A stretch of DNA of 64,000 nt from SZUA-430 sp964483585. GTDB taxonomy: Bacteria; Pseudomonadota; Alphaproteobacteria; Micropepsales; Micropepsaceae. The notes under the pieces are model-generated. The model saw nothing but the letters and a program-made list of their open reading frames with translations. It ran no database searches and was not told the DNA's origin. The number at the start of each line of letters is the position of its first letter. The stretch's first letter is position 1. Below, piece after piece: positions 37,431 to 45,685 of the stretch. The position numbers and the translations under genes are program-made. Where the stretch lies: contig CAZABH010000011.1 in assembly GCA_964483585.1 (NCBI GenBank), positions 1-64,000 on the forward strand, read 5' to 3'.

Positions 37431-38707
37431 CGGGACACGTAGACCTGTCCGTTACGCATGACGAAGCGGACATTCTCCATCGTCTTGATGTTCCGCCGCG
37501 GATCCTCCGAGACTGCAATGATATCAGCAGCCTTTCCAGCCTCGAGCGTGCCAATGGAGCCTTGCAACCCCAGCAACTCCGCTGCTGAAACGGTGGCAGA
37601 ACGCAGAGCCTCCTCGGCGCTCATCCCTGCGCCGACCATGAGCGAGAATTCTCGCGCATTCTGGCCATGCGGCGACACCCCGGCGTCGGTACCAAAGGCA
37701 ATCTTGACGCCACCCTGATGGGCACGGCGCAACGCATCCTGGATTTGCGGTCCAACCTGTAGTGCTTTCGCCTTCTGGGCCTCGGACATGAAGTTACCCG
37801 TCTTGGCATACTCGGCAGCGGTGACGCCGGCCAGAACGGTTGGCACGAGCCAGGCGCCTGAACGGCGGAACAGTGCAATCGAGGTGCTGTCCAGGTAGGA
37901 CCCGTGCTCGATCGAATCCACGCCTGCTCTCAGGGCCGCGTTGAGGCCATCCGACCCGTGTGCGTGGGCGGCAACCTTTCGGCCCAGCTTGTGCGCAGTC
38001 TCGACGATCGACTTTAGTTCATCATCCGAAAACTGTTGGTCGACACCTGCCTTGATGTCGGACAAAACGCCGCCCGTCGCCACAAGCTTGATGACGTCAG
38101 CGCCGCGGGCAACCTGCAATCGAACAGCACGGCGGCAGTCCTCTGCGCCATCGCATTGGCCACTCGATGCGAACATGTGGTTGATCTCGTCGCGATAGCC
38201 ATAGGTTTGTGCATGCCCGCCGGTTGGCGAAAGCGTCGAGCCTGCGATGACCAAGCGCGGACCCGCGATCAGCCCCTCGTTGATGGCCCGTCGCAGCGAG
38301 AAGATCGCCGGCGAGCGCTGGCCCAGGTCGCGCACCGTGGTAAAGCCCGCACGCAGTGTCCGCAGCGCATGGCTCGCCCCTCGCAACGAGACGAAGGACT
38401 CGTTGTCTTCCACCTGCTGCAACTTCGATTTCGGTCCAAGCTCGCTGAGCAGGTGGACATGGCTATCGATCAGGCCCGGTAGGACGAAGTGGTTGCGCAG
38501 ATCGATTACGCTGGCGCCAGCCGGTGGGCGCTCGAAGCCCGGAGCAATGCGCACGATGCGTCCTTGCTTCACGACAACAGTCTGCTCTTTCAAGGGGTCT
38601 TCGCCGGGGATGGCGATCAGCGTCCCTGCATAGATCAGCTTCGTGTCGGCAGTGGCAGGCCATACGGCGCAGGCCAGTGTCAGAACGATCGCAAAAAGCC
38701 TGTTCAT
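37427..38707 (-). CDS. Exported metal-dependent amidohydrolase
   Basis: 426 residues. The signal peptide MNRLFAIVLTLACAVWPATA ends near residue 20. Metal ligands are DSHVHLLSE (HxH), the Lys of VIKLVATGGVLS (likely carboxylated), two His in AHAHGSDGL and DSIEHGSYLD, and Asp in FGTDAGVSP. This is the COG1228 imidazolonepropionase/Xaa-Pro dipeptidase-like group, whose members hydrolyse amides, peptides or lactones. It overlaps both flanking kinase genes by four bases, so all three are translationally coupled. The link to the kinases is not explained by known pathways. Confidence 0.87.
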   Translation of the reverse strand: MNRLFAIVLTLACAVWPATADTKLIYAGTLIAIPGEDPLKEQTVVVKQGRIVRIAPGFERPPAGASVIDLRNHFVLPGLIDSHVHLLSELGPKSKLQQVEDNESFVSLRGASHALRTLRAGFTTVRDLGQRSPAIFSLRRAINEGLIAGPRLVIAGSTLSPTGGHAQTYGYRDEINHMFASSGQCDGAEDCRRAVRLQVARGADVIKLVATGGVLSDIKAGVDQQFSDDELKSIVETAHKLGRKVAAHAHGSDGLNAALRAGVDSIEHGSYLDSTSIALFRRSGAWLVPTVLAGVTAAEYAKTGNFMSEAQKAKALQVGPQIQDALRRAHQGGVKIAFGTDAGVSPHGQNAREFSLMVGAGMSAEEALRSATVSAAELLGLQGSIGTLEAGKAADIIAVSEDPRRNIKTMENVRFVMRNGQVYVSR

Positions 38708-39810
38708 CCCTCAGCCCCCGCCCGGCGGGCATACTGCCAGCCAAGCTCCGCCAGGGGCCGCACGGCAGCAGCCATGGTCTCCGCATGCGCACTGGCCGCC
38801 GTGCCGTCACGAACACGACCAATGATGCCCTGGAGGATGCAGCCCAGCCGGAAGAAATTATAGGCAAAGTAGAAGTCCAGGTTGTCGATGCCGCTGCGAC
38901 CCGTCCGTCTGCAATAGAGCGCCACATAGTCTTCCTCAAGCGGGATGCCCAGCGCTTTCAAGTCTGCGCCGACAAGGCTTCCAGTGCCGCCCCCGGTTCC
39001 GCCTGCGGGCATGCGCCATTGCATGATGTGATAAGTGAAGTCAGCAAGCGGATCGCCGATGGTCGAGATCTCCCAGTCAAGCACTGCAAGCACGCGTGGC
39101 TCGGTCGGATGCAGGACCATGTTGTCCAGTCGATAGTCGCCATGAACGATTGAATTGCGTTCGCCGGCCGGGATGTGCTGGGGCAACCACTCCATCAGCT
39201 TGTTCATCTCGGCGATGCTCTCGGTCTCGGAGGCGACATACTGCTTGCCCCAGCGCGAGATCTGGCGCGAAAAATAATTCCCCGGCTTGCCAAAGTCCTC
39301 GAGGCCCAGTTTTTGGAAATCCGTCTGGTGCAGGCGTGCCAGCGTCTCATTCATGGCATCGTAGATCGCATGACGCTGCTTGGGGTCCATGCCCGGAAGC
39401 TGCGGCTCCCACAGGACGCGCCCTTCGACGCACTCCATCACGTAGAACATCGTTCCAACGACGCTCTCATCCGTGCACAAAACATATGGCCGTGGCACGG
39501 GGAAGCCGGTGGGATGCAGCGCACTGATGATCCTGAACTCGCGATCGACGGCATGCGCCGATGGCAACAGCTTGCCTGGCGGCTTGCGCCGCAGCACATA
39601 TTTGGCGCCGGGCGTGATCAGCTGGTAGGTCGGATTCGACTGGCCACCCTTGAACTGGCGAATGGTCAGGGGCCCCTTGAAGCCCTCGACATGCGCGCTG
39701 AGATAGGCCTCGAGACGCGCGGCATCGAGCGCGTGCTGGGGCGCGACATCCTTTGTGCCGCTGAACTGTTCCTGTCGTGATATCTCGGCCATGTCGGGAA
39801 GCGTTTCCAT
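38704..39810 (-). CDS. APH-family phosphotransferase, ACAD-associated (second copy)
   Basis: About 368 residues from the ATG at 39810; the longer frame to 39930 runs into purD and is rejected. The kinase lobe has QFKGGQSNPTYQL and VLRRKPPGKLLPSAHAVDREF; the catalytic segment is SIVHGDYRLDNMVLH and VLDWEISTIGDPLADFTYH. By eye it is closer to mammalian ACAD10/11 kinase domains than the other copy. The expected reaction is ATP-dependent phosphorylation of a 4-hydroxyacyl-CoA. It is the first gene of the operon, and its stop overlaps the amidohydrolase start (ATGA). Confidence 0.88.
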   Translation of the reverse strand: METLPDMAEISRQEQFSGTKDVAPQHALDAARLEAYLSAHVEGFKGPLTIRQFKGGQSNPTYQLITPGAKYVLRRKPPGKLLPSAHAVDREFRIISALHPTGFPVPRPYVLCTDESVVGTMFYVMECVEGRVLWEPQLPGMDPKQRHAIYDAMNETLARLHQTDFQKLGLEDFGKPGNYFSRQISRWGKQYVASETESIAEMNKLMEWLPQHIPAGERNSIVHGDYRLDNMVLHPTEPRVLAVLDWEISTIGDPLADFTYHIMQWRMPAGGTGGGTGSLVGADLKALGIPLEEDYVALYCRRTGRSGIDNLDFYFAYNFFRLGCILQGIIGRVRDGTAASAHAETMAAAVRPLAELGWQYARRAGAEG

Positions 39811-39862
39811 GAATGAATTGATGGGATATATTGCGGGGCCAGGACGCGTTTGAACAGCGCCT

Positions 39863-41140
39863 TTATGCGGGCCCCCGGGCGATGGCCCGCCAGCCAATGT
39901 CCTTGCGGCAGAACCCGCCCGGCCAGTCAATCAGTCCGACGGCCTCATAGGCGAGCCTCTGGGCCTCGCCCACCGTCCGTGCACGGGCGGTGACATTCAG
40001 TACGCGCCCGCCATTGGCGACAAGTTGGCCATCCTGCAGCTTGGTGCCGGCGTGGAAGATCTGCACCCCCGGCACCTGCGAAGCCCGTTCAAGCCCCCGG
40101 ATGACCGAACCCTTCTTCGGCGCCTCCGGATAACCATCGGCTGCAAGAACGACGGTCAACGCGGCCTCGTCGTGGAAGCGGGCATCGACAGTATCGAGCA
40201 CGCCGTCTGCACAGGCCAGCAAGACGGGCAACAGGTCCGACTTGAGACGCATCAGCAGCACCTGGCATTCCGGATCGCCGAAGCGCGCATTGTATTCGAT
40301 CAGCTTTGGCCCGTCTGGCGTAATCATCAGACCAGCAAACAGTACGCCCTTGAATGCACGGCCACGCGCGCGCATCCCGCGAACCGTGGGCTCGATGATC
40401 TGCGTGATGACAGCGCTTTCGACTTCGGCCGAGAACACCGGTGCTGGTGAATAGGCGCCCATGCCGCCGGTGTTCGGTCCCACGTCGCCGTCGCCAACGC
40501 GCTTGTGATCCTGTGCTGCGCCGAAGGGCAGGATATGCACGCCATCCGTGAGCACGAAGAAGCTGGCCTCCTCGCCCTCGAGGAAAGCCTCTATCACGAT
40601 GCTCCGGCCCGAAGTGCCGAATGCGCCCGCAAACATGGAGTCGATGGCTGCCGCGGCCTCCGCGCGCGTCGTGGCAATGATCACGCCCTTGCCCAGCGCA
40701 AGCCCGTCAGCCTTGATCACGACAGGCAGGGAATGATCGGCTGCATAGGCCTTGGCCTCATCAGCGTTCGAGAAGCGTCGATAGCTGGCCGTTGGGATAC
40801 CCTCGGCCTGGCAGAAATCCTTCGTGAAGCCCTTCGACCACTCCAGCTCCGACGCAGCACGGCTGGGACCGAAATGACGAATGCCCTCGCGCTCAAGCCG
40901 GTCCGCAAGACCCTCTGCAATCGGATTGTCGGGCCCGATCACCACGAAGTCGATTGAGGTCTCTCGCGAGAAGCGGATCAGTCCATCGAAATCCATAACG
41001 TCGATGGCAACACAGGTTGCCACTTGCGCAATGCCGGCGTTTCCCGGAGCACAATAAACGGCAGTCGTCAGCGGCGAGGCCGCAATGGCCCAGCAAAGCG
41101 CATGCTCCCGACCGCCCGATCCAATGACCAGAATTTTCAT
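39863..41140 (-). CDS. purD: Phosphoribosylamine--glycine ligase
   Basis: 425 residues from the ATG at 41140, which begins the conserved MKILVIGSGGREHALCWAI; a longer frame to 41170 adds a non-conserved ten residues. ATP-grasp motifs include VVIKADGLALGKGVIIA, GEEASFFVLTDG and IEYNARFGDPECQ, the purine-pathway signature. It makes glycinamide ribonucleotide in purine synthesis. It is divergent from xseA with a 57-base gap. No other pur genes are nearby. Confidence 0.96.
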   Translation of the reverse strand: MKILVIGSGGREHALCWAIAASPLTTAVYCAPGNAGIAQVATCVAIDVMDFDGLIRFSRETSIDFVVIGPDNPIAEGLADRLEREGIRHFGPSRAASELEWSKGFTKDFCQAEGIPTASYRRFSNADEAKAYAADHSLPVVIKADGLALGKGVIIATTRAEAAAAIDSMFAGAFGTSGRSIVIEAFLEGEEASFFVLTDGVHILPFGAAQDHKRVGDGDVGPNTGGMGAYSPAPVFSAEVESAVITQIIEPTVRGMRARGRAFKGVLFAGLMITPDGPKLIEYNARFGDPECQVLLMRLKSDLLPVLLACADGVLDTVDARFHDEAALTVVLAADGYPEAPKKGSVIRGLERASQVPGVQIFHAGTKLQDGQLVANGGRVLNVTARARTVGEAQRLAYEAVGLIDWPGGFCRKDIGWRAIARGPA

Positions 41141-41197
41141 ACGCAATCCGCCCGATTCTGTCTCGCTCATACGTCAGCAGGCTTGTAACATGGGGCC

Positions 41198-42649
41198 ATG
41201 GCAAGCGAAATGGAATTGGACTTCGATCCGCAATCCGGGACAGGCCCGAAAGCCAACATCCCCGAATACACGGTCAGCGAGGTGTCCTCGGCACTCAAGC
41301 GCACGGTCGAGCGTGAATTCGGACTGGTGCGCCTGCGTGGTGAGGTCTCGGGCTTCAAGGGGGCACACGCCTCAGGTCACGCCTACTTCACGCTGAAGGA
41401 AAACGATACGAAGATCGACGCGGTCTGCTTCCGCGGCGCCTTTTCAAAGGTTCGCGCCAAGCTGAGCGAGGGTCTCGAAGTCATCGCCACCGGGAAGATC
41501 ACGACCTACGCCGGCAAGTCCTCTTACCAGATCGTCATCGAGCACATCGAGCCTGCTGGCATTGGTGCGCTCATGCAGTTGCTCGAGGAGAGACGGCGCA
41601 AGTTGTCGGCCGAAGGCCTGTTCGATGAGGTCCGCAAGAAACCGATCCCCTACATCCCGCAAGTCATCGGCGTCGTGACGTCCCCGACGGGCGCAGTGAT
41701 CAGGGACATCCTTCATCGGCTGGGCGAACGCTTCCCGCGTCGTGTCATTGTCTGGCCCGTCGCAGTCCAGGGCGAGAAAGCGGCCGGCGAGATCAGTGCC
41801 GCCATCGCAGGCTTCAACGCGTTGCCGGCACAGGGCCCGGTTCCACGACCCGATGTCATCATCGTAGCCCGTGGCGGCGGCTCGATTGAAGACCTCTGGC
41901 CCTTCAACGAGGAGGTCGTCGTCCGGGCGGCAGCCGAAAGCAAGATCCCCCTGATCTCGGCCGTAGGCCACGAGACCGACACCACACTCATCGATTTTGC
42001 ATCTGACAAGCGCGCGCCCACGCCGACAGCCGCAGCAGAGATGGCCGTTCCCGTTCGCGCCGATCTTGTGCGTCAGGTGGCCGAACTCTCGTCCCGCAAC
42101 CAGGGCGGCCTCCTGCGGACGCTTTCAACAACGCGCCAGCGCCTGACCGACATCGGCCGTGGATTGCCGCGTGCGACCCGTGTTCTGGAGTTGCCCCGTC
42201 AGCGCCTCGACCTTGCATCCTCCGCCCTTGGTGGAGCCTTGTCGCTGATGGTCCAGCGCCAGCGCACACGCTTCGAGCGCGCAGGCTCGAGGCTGTCCCC
42301 GGAACCAATCCGGCGTCAGGGTCAGCATCTGGCCGCGCGCCTGACGGATCTGCTCCATCGGGCGCAGCTGGCGGTCGGGCGAAGCCACGAGTCACTGGAT
42401 CAGCGCCTGAAGGCAAAGACGGCAATACTCGAAGCCCTCAGCCATCGGGCAACACTGGCCCGGGGCTTTGCCATCGTGACGCTCAAGGATCGCGAACTGG
42501 TGACGAGCCAGGGTCAGGTCAGCGCAGGTGATCATCTTCAAATCACCTTTTCGGATGGTAGCATCGGGGCCGTTGCCTCGGGCGGCACCGCAAATCCGCC
42601 ACGATCGAAGGGCAAGACAACGCCGCGCGGCCAAGGTGACCTCTTCTAG
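41198..42649 (+). CDS. xseA: Exodeoxyribonuclease VII large subunit
   Basis: 483 residues. An N-terminal OB fold (EYTVSEVSSALKRTVEREFGLVRLRGEVSG) is followed by the catalytic domain with GVVTSPTGAVIRDILHRL, DVIIVARGGGSIEDLWPFNEE and SAVGHETDTTLIDFASDKRAPTPTAAAE. A long helical region and the C-terminal QGDLF complete the family pattern. It degrades single-stranded DNA with XseB, whose gene is not in the window. The ATG start lies in the purD-xseA divergent region. Confidence 0.96.
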   Translation: MASEMELDFDPQSGTGPKANIPEYTVSEVSSALKRTVEREFGLVRLRGEVSGFKGAHASGHAYFTLKENDTKIDAVCFRGAFSKVRAKLSEGLEVIATGKITTYAGKSSYQIVIEHIEPAGIGALMQLLEERRRKLSAEGLFDEVRKKPIPYIPQVIGVVTSPTGAVIRDILHRLGERFPRRVIVWPVAVQGEKAAGEISAAIAGFNALPAQGPVPRPDVIIVARGGGSIEDLWPFNEEVVVRAAAESKIPLISAVGHETDTTLIDFASDKRAPTPTAAAEMAVPVRADLVRQVAELSSRNQGGLLRTLSTTRQRLTDIGRGLPRATRVLELPRQRLDLASSALGGALSLMVQRQRTRFERAGSRLSPEPIRRQGQHLAARLTDLLHRAQLAVGRSHESLDQRLKAKTAILEALSHRATLARGFAIVTLKDRELVTSQGQVSAGDHLQITFSDGSIGAVASGGTANPPRSKGKTTPRGQGDLF

Positions 42650-42706
42650 GCGCGCAGGCGCGGATTTGCTAACCTTCACTTCGACAGGACCATGATGGAG
42701 CGAGCA

Positions 42707-42922
42707 ATGCAGGGTGAAGCCGTGATCCGGTATCTCGATGGTGACTACAAGATCCTGGCGCCGGGCGCTTATGTGACATGTGCAGTCACACGGGCCCGCA
42801 TCCAGCTCGAGGATCTGCGCTACTGGAATGTCGACCTGCAGGAAGCCTACGCCGATGCGCACGCCGCCTTCGTTCGCTTCAACGAGCTGCGCGCAGCCAG
42901 CACCACGGCAGGAGAGCGCTGA
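42707..42922 (+). CDS. DUF2093 family protein
   Basis: 71 residues from the ATG at 42707 (GGAG six bases upstream); an alternative ATG lies at 42692. The conserved DUF2093 core is EAVIRYLDGDYKILAPGAYVTCAVT and IQLEDLRYWNVDLQEAY. Its function is unknown. In rhizobia the DUF2093 gene commonly sits beside lpxK in the LPS cluster; here it is two genes away from lpxK on the opposite strand, which may be a remnant of that arrangement. Its stop overlaps the next gene's start (TGATG). Confidence 0.82.
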   Translation: MQGEAVIRYLDGDYKILAPGAYVTCAVTRARIQLEDLRYWNVDLQEAYADAHAAFVRFNELRAASTTAGER

Positions 42923-43776
42923 TGCTCAGCCGCCGCACGACACTCAAGGCCGCCGCGGGATTGTCTGCAGTCCTCGCAGGTCTCGCTCCAGTTCAGGCAA
43001 GCCCGGTGCAGGCAGGCCCCGTGCAGGCAGGCAGTGTCCTGCGCGGACGCATCACGCAAGGCGCGCTATTGCGCGGAAGCACCGATCCTTCGGCCACCGT
43101 CACACTTGACGGAACACCCGTCAGGGTGTCCCCGGAGGGACACTTTGCGTTCGGCCTTGCCTGGGACCGCAAGGACACAAGCCTGCTCTCGATACGCCCG
43201 AAAGGTGGCGAGAGCCAGGTACATCACCTGTCGCCGATACCGCGCGAATACAAGGTCCAGCGCATCAACGGCCTGCCGGGAAAATACGTGGATCCGCCCA
43301 AGGACGTTCTCGATCGCATCGCGCAGGAGAACGCACGGGTTGCTGCAGCGCGTGCCCGCGACACGCAATCCAGCACCTTTGCCGACGAATTCCTCTGGCC
43401 AGTCAAAGGCCCCCTGACAGGCGTCTATGGCAGCCAGCGCATTTTGAACGGCGTCCCGCGGCAGCCACATTTCGGTCTGGACATCGCAGCCGGCGAAGGA
43501 ACGCCGATCATGGCGCCTGTTGGCGCTGTGGTGGCCCTCGCCGAACCCGATCTCTATTACACGGGTGGAACCGTGATCCTCGACCACGGCCACGGCGTCT
43601 CCTCTAGCTACCTGCATATGTCGCGCATCGACGTGAAGCCAGGCGACCAGGTCAGGCAAGGCGATGTCATAGGCGCGATCGGCATGACAGGCAGGGCAAC
43701 CGGCCCGCATTTGTGCCTGCGCCTCAACTGGTTTCAGGTCCGGCTGGATCCTTCACTGGTATTGCCCGCGGCCTGA
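42922..43776 (+). CDS. M23-family metallopeptidase with altered HxH motif
   Basis: 284 residues from the ATG at 42922, after GGAGAG. The signal peptide includes RRTTLKAAAGLSAVLAG and may be Tat-type. A short tandem PVQA(S/G) repeat lies around residues 24-36. The C-terminal LytM domain has PHFGLDIAAGEGTPIMAP (zinc His and Asp) and SSYLHMSRID, but the final HxH reads GPHLCLRL, replacing a zinc-binding His with Cys. It should act on, or bind, peptidoglycan in the periplasm. Its last 43 bases overlap the convergent acyltransferase gene. Confidence 0.85.
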   Translation: MLSRRTTLKAAAGLSAVLAGLAPVQASPVQAGPVQAGSVLRGRITQGALLRGSTDPSATVTLDGTPVRVSPEGHFAFGLAWDRKDTSLLSIRPKGGESQVHHLSPIPREYKVQRINGLPGKYVDPPKDVLDRIAQENARVAAARARDTQSSTFADEFLWPVKGPLTGVYGSQRILNGVPRQPHFGLDIAAGEGTPIMAPVGAVVALAEPDLYYTGGTVILDHGHGVSSSYLHMSRIDVKPGDQVRQGDVIGAIGMTGRATGPHLCLRLNWFQVRLDPSLVLPAA

Positions 43777-44720
43777 CCCTTGGGCCAACGGCTGTGCAAC
43801 CACAGCCAGTTCATCGGGTTCTCGCGGATGCGGTCCTCGAGGAAACGGTTCAGCGCCAGCGCCAGCTCGTAGACATCCCGCTCCCTGTCACCCGTGTTGG
43901 GGCGCGGGATCTCGGGGTAGATCGTCACGCGAAAGCGTTGTCCCGGAAGGCGCTCGCACCACGCCGGAACAATGGGTGCGTCGTGGCGAAGCGACAGGCT
44001 GGGGGCGCCCACAGGCGTCATGGCCATGCGCCCGAAGAAAGGTACCGGGATGCCATCATTCATTTTCTGGTCAACCAGCATGGCAAGGAAACCACCCTGC
44101 TTCAGCGTCTTGATGATCGCCCGTGCACCTTCTCCCCCCTTCGCAGCCAGCGTTGGCAGGCCAAGGCGCCGTTGCCGCGCGATCCACGCATCGACGAAGG
44201 GATTGTTGGGCGGTCGGTAGACCAGCGTTCCCGTCAGTCCAAGGTCGCGGATACAGGGCGGCATCAATTCCCAGTTCCCGCAGTGCCCCGACACGAAGAG
44301 GCCTCCATGCCCCTTGGCGATCGCAACGCGCGCGTTCTCGCGTCCTTGAAGGTCGATGCGTGCATCAGGTCCATTCGCCGAGAACTGCCCAAGGAACGCG
44401 TACTCCGCGAAGGTTCGCCCCAGATTGTCCCACATGTCGCGAATATGCATTTCCCGCATCTCGGCGCTGATTTCCGGAATGGCAGCGGCCATGTTCCGGC
44501 GGGCACGGCGTGTCACAGGAATGCGCGGACCCACAGTGCGCGCGATCCATCCGCCCAGATCCGACGCGCGTCTGAGACCCAGCGCGCGGAACAACGCCAT
44601 GATGCCGGCGAACAGCCCGTATTCCAGGGCATAGATCACCATCATTCCAGGCGACGGGCGGCGCTTGTCGCCGTCTTTCAGTCCCCGGCCCGAGCGGGCG
44701 GGTTGAAGGTCTTCAGACAT
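43734..44720 (-). CDS. Lipid A biosynthesis lauroyl/myristoyl acyltransferase family (LpxL/HtrB-like)
   Basis: 328 residues. The catalytic HX4E motif is SGHCGNWEL; a hydrophobic N-terminal segment (about residues 25-45) anchors it to the inner membrane. The C-terminal NPMNWLWLHSRWP is typical of the family. It would add a secondary acyl chain to lipid A. It is the last gene of the eight-gene LPS cluster, overlapping the lpxK start by 43 bases. Which acyl chain and position it serves is not evident. Confidence 0.9.
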   Translation of the reverse strand: MSEDLQPARSGRGLKDGDKRRPSPGMMVIYALEYGLFAGIMALFRALGLRRASDLGGWIARTVGPRIPVTRRARRNMAAAIPEISAEMREMHIRDMWDNLGRTFAEYAFLGQFSANGPDARIDLQGRENARVAIAKGHGGLFVSGHCGNWELMPPCIRDLGLTGTLVYRPPNNPFVDAWIARQRRLGLPTLAAKGGEGARAIIKTLKQGGFLAMLVDQKMNDGIPVPFFGRMAMTPVGAPSLSLRHDAPIVPAWCERLPGQRFRVTIYPEIPRPNTGDRERDVYELALALNRFLEDRIRENPMNWLWLHSRWPKGQAAGNTSEGSSRT

Positions 44721-45685
44721 GTGGTGATGAACTGGTCAAGAAGTGTATCGGAGGCATCGTCGAGGCGCACAGAGACCCTGAGCACATCGACCTCGGCGCG
44801 GACGGCGGCCGGCAGGCGCATCCAGTCCTTCTCGGTGGTGATCAGCGTGGCATTCTGCAGTCTTGCTGTGTTTCTCAAGCCCTCGATGTCGAGGTCCGAA
44901 AACACATGGTGGTCTGCAAAGCCCTTCATCGCCTTGACCCGCGCACCGCAGGCCTCAAGCGTATCAAAGAATTTCTGAGGCTGACCGATACCTGCGAAGG
45001 CAACGACCGGCTTGCCCGCAAGGCGCGCAGCCTCGCCCTCAAGCGGCACGAGCTCGGCGCGCAGTACAGGCTTTGTATCGGGGACGGCAGCATTCCCCCG
45101 GCCCATCAGCACCAGCGCCGTGGCGCGCTGCAATCCCTCTTCAACCGGCTCACGCAGGGGGCCCGCTGGAATGACGCAGCCATTGCCGAAGCCCTTGAGC
45201 GAATCCACCACCACAAAGCTCAGGTCCTTTGCCAGAGACGGGTTCTGGAAACCGTCGTCCATCACGATAACCTCTGCACCGCGCGATACGGCAAGGCGCA
45301 CCCCTGCGGGACGATCGGGCGACACGATGGTCATCGCATGGCGGGCCAGCAGAAGGGGTTCGTCGCCAACGTCGCTGGCCGTGTCCTGCCGCGCATCCAC
45401 GACCATGGCGCCCGGCACGTGTGCTCCGTACCCGCGCGAAAGGTAGGCGACCTTAAGTCCGCGCGCGGCAAGCTTCTCGCCGATGGCCAGGGCAAGCGGC
45501 GTCTTGCCGGTTCCGCCAGCCGTAAGGTTGCCCACGCATATGACGGGAACCTGCGCCCGGAACGGTGAAGCCAGCGCGCGCCTGACCCGCCCAACCATCG
45601 CATAGAGCCAGCCCAGCGGACGCAGCACGAAGGCCACCGTTTCGTTGGGGTCCGAGTACCAGAACTCAGGCGTCGGCAGTCGCAT
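44678..45685 (-). CDS. lpxK: Tetraacyldisaccharide 4'-kinase
   Basis: 335 residues. The P-loop is VGNLTAGGTGKTPLALAIGEKLAA, and the conserved VIVMDDGFQNPSLAKDLSFVVVD carries the catalytic Asp pair. It phosphorylates the lipid A disaccharide at the 4' position in the inner membrane. It overlaps waaA upstream (20 bases) and the acyltransferase gene downstream (43 bases), consistent with one operon. Confidence 0.96.
   Translation of the reverse strand: MRLPTPEFWYSDPNETVAFVLRPLGWLYAMVGRVRRALASPFRAQVPVICVGNLTAGGTGKTPLALAIGEKLAARGLKVAYLSRGYGAHVPGAMVVDARQDTASDVGDEPLLLARHAMTIVSPDRPAGVRLAVSRGAEVIVMDDGFQNPSLAKDLSFVVVDSLKGFGNGCVIPAGPLREPVEEGLQRATALVLMGRGNAAVPDTKPVLRAELVPLEGEAARLAGKPVVAFAGIGQPQKFFDTLEACGARVKAMKGFADHHVFSDLDIEGLRNTARLQNATLITTEKDWMRLPAAVRAEVDVLRVSVRLDDASDTLLDQFITTCLKTFNPPARAGD

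Noticed and set aside
36387..39810. Aminoglycoside resistance phosphotransferases
   Set aside because: The two APH-fold proteins carry the ACAD10/11-LvaA sequence signature and lie near the matching dehydrogenase, not in a resistance context.
39811..39930. Longer N-terminus for the second kinase
   Set aside because: It would overlap the end of purD by 68 bases and contains no conserved residues.
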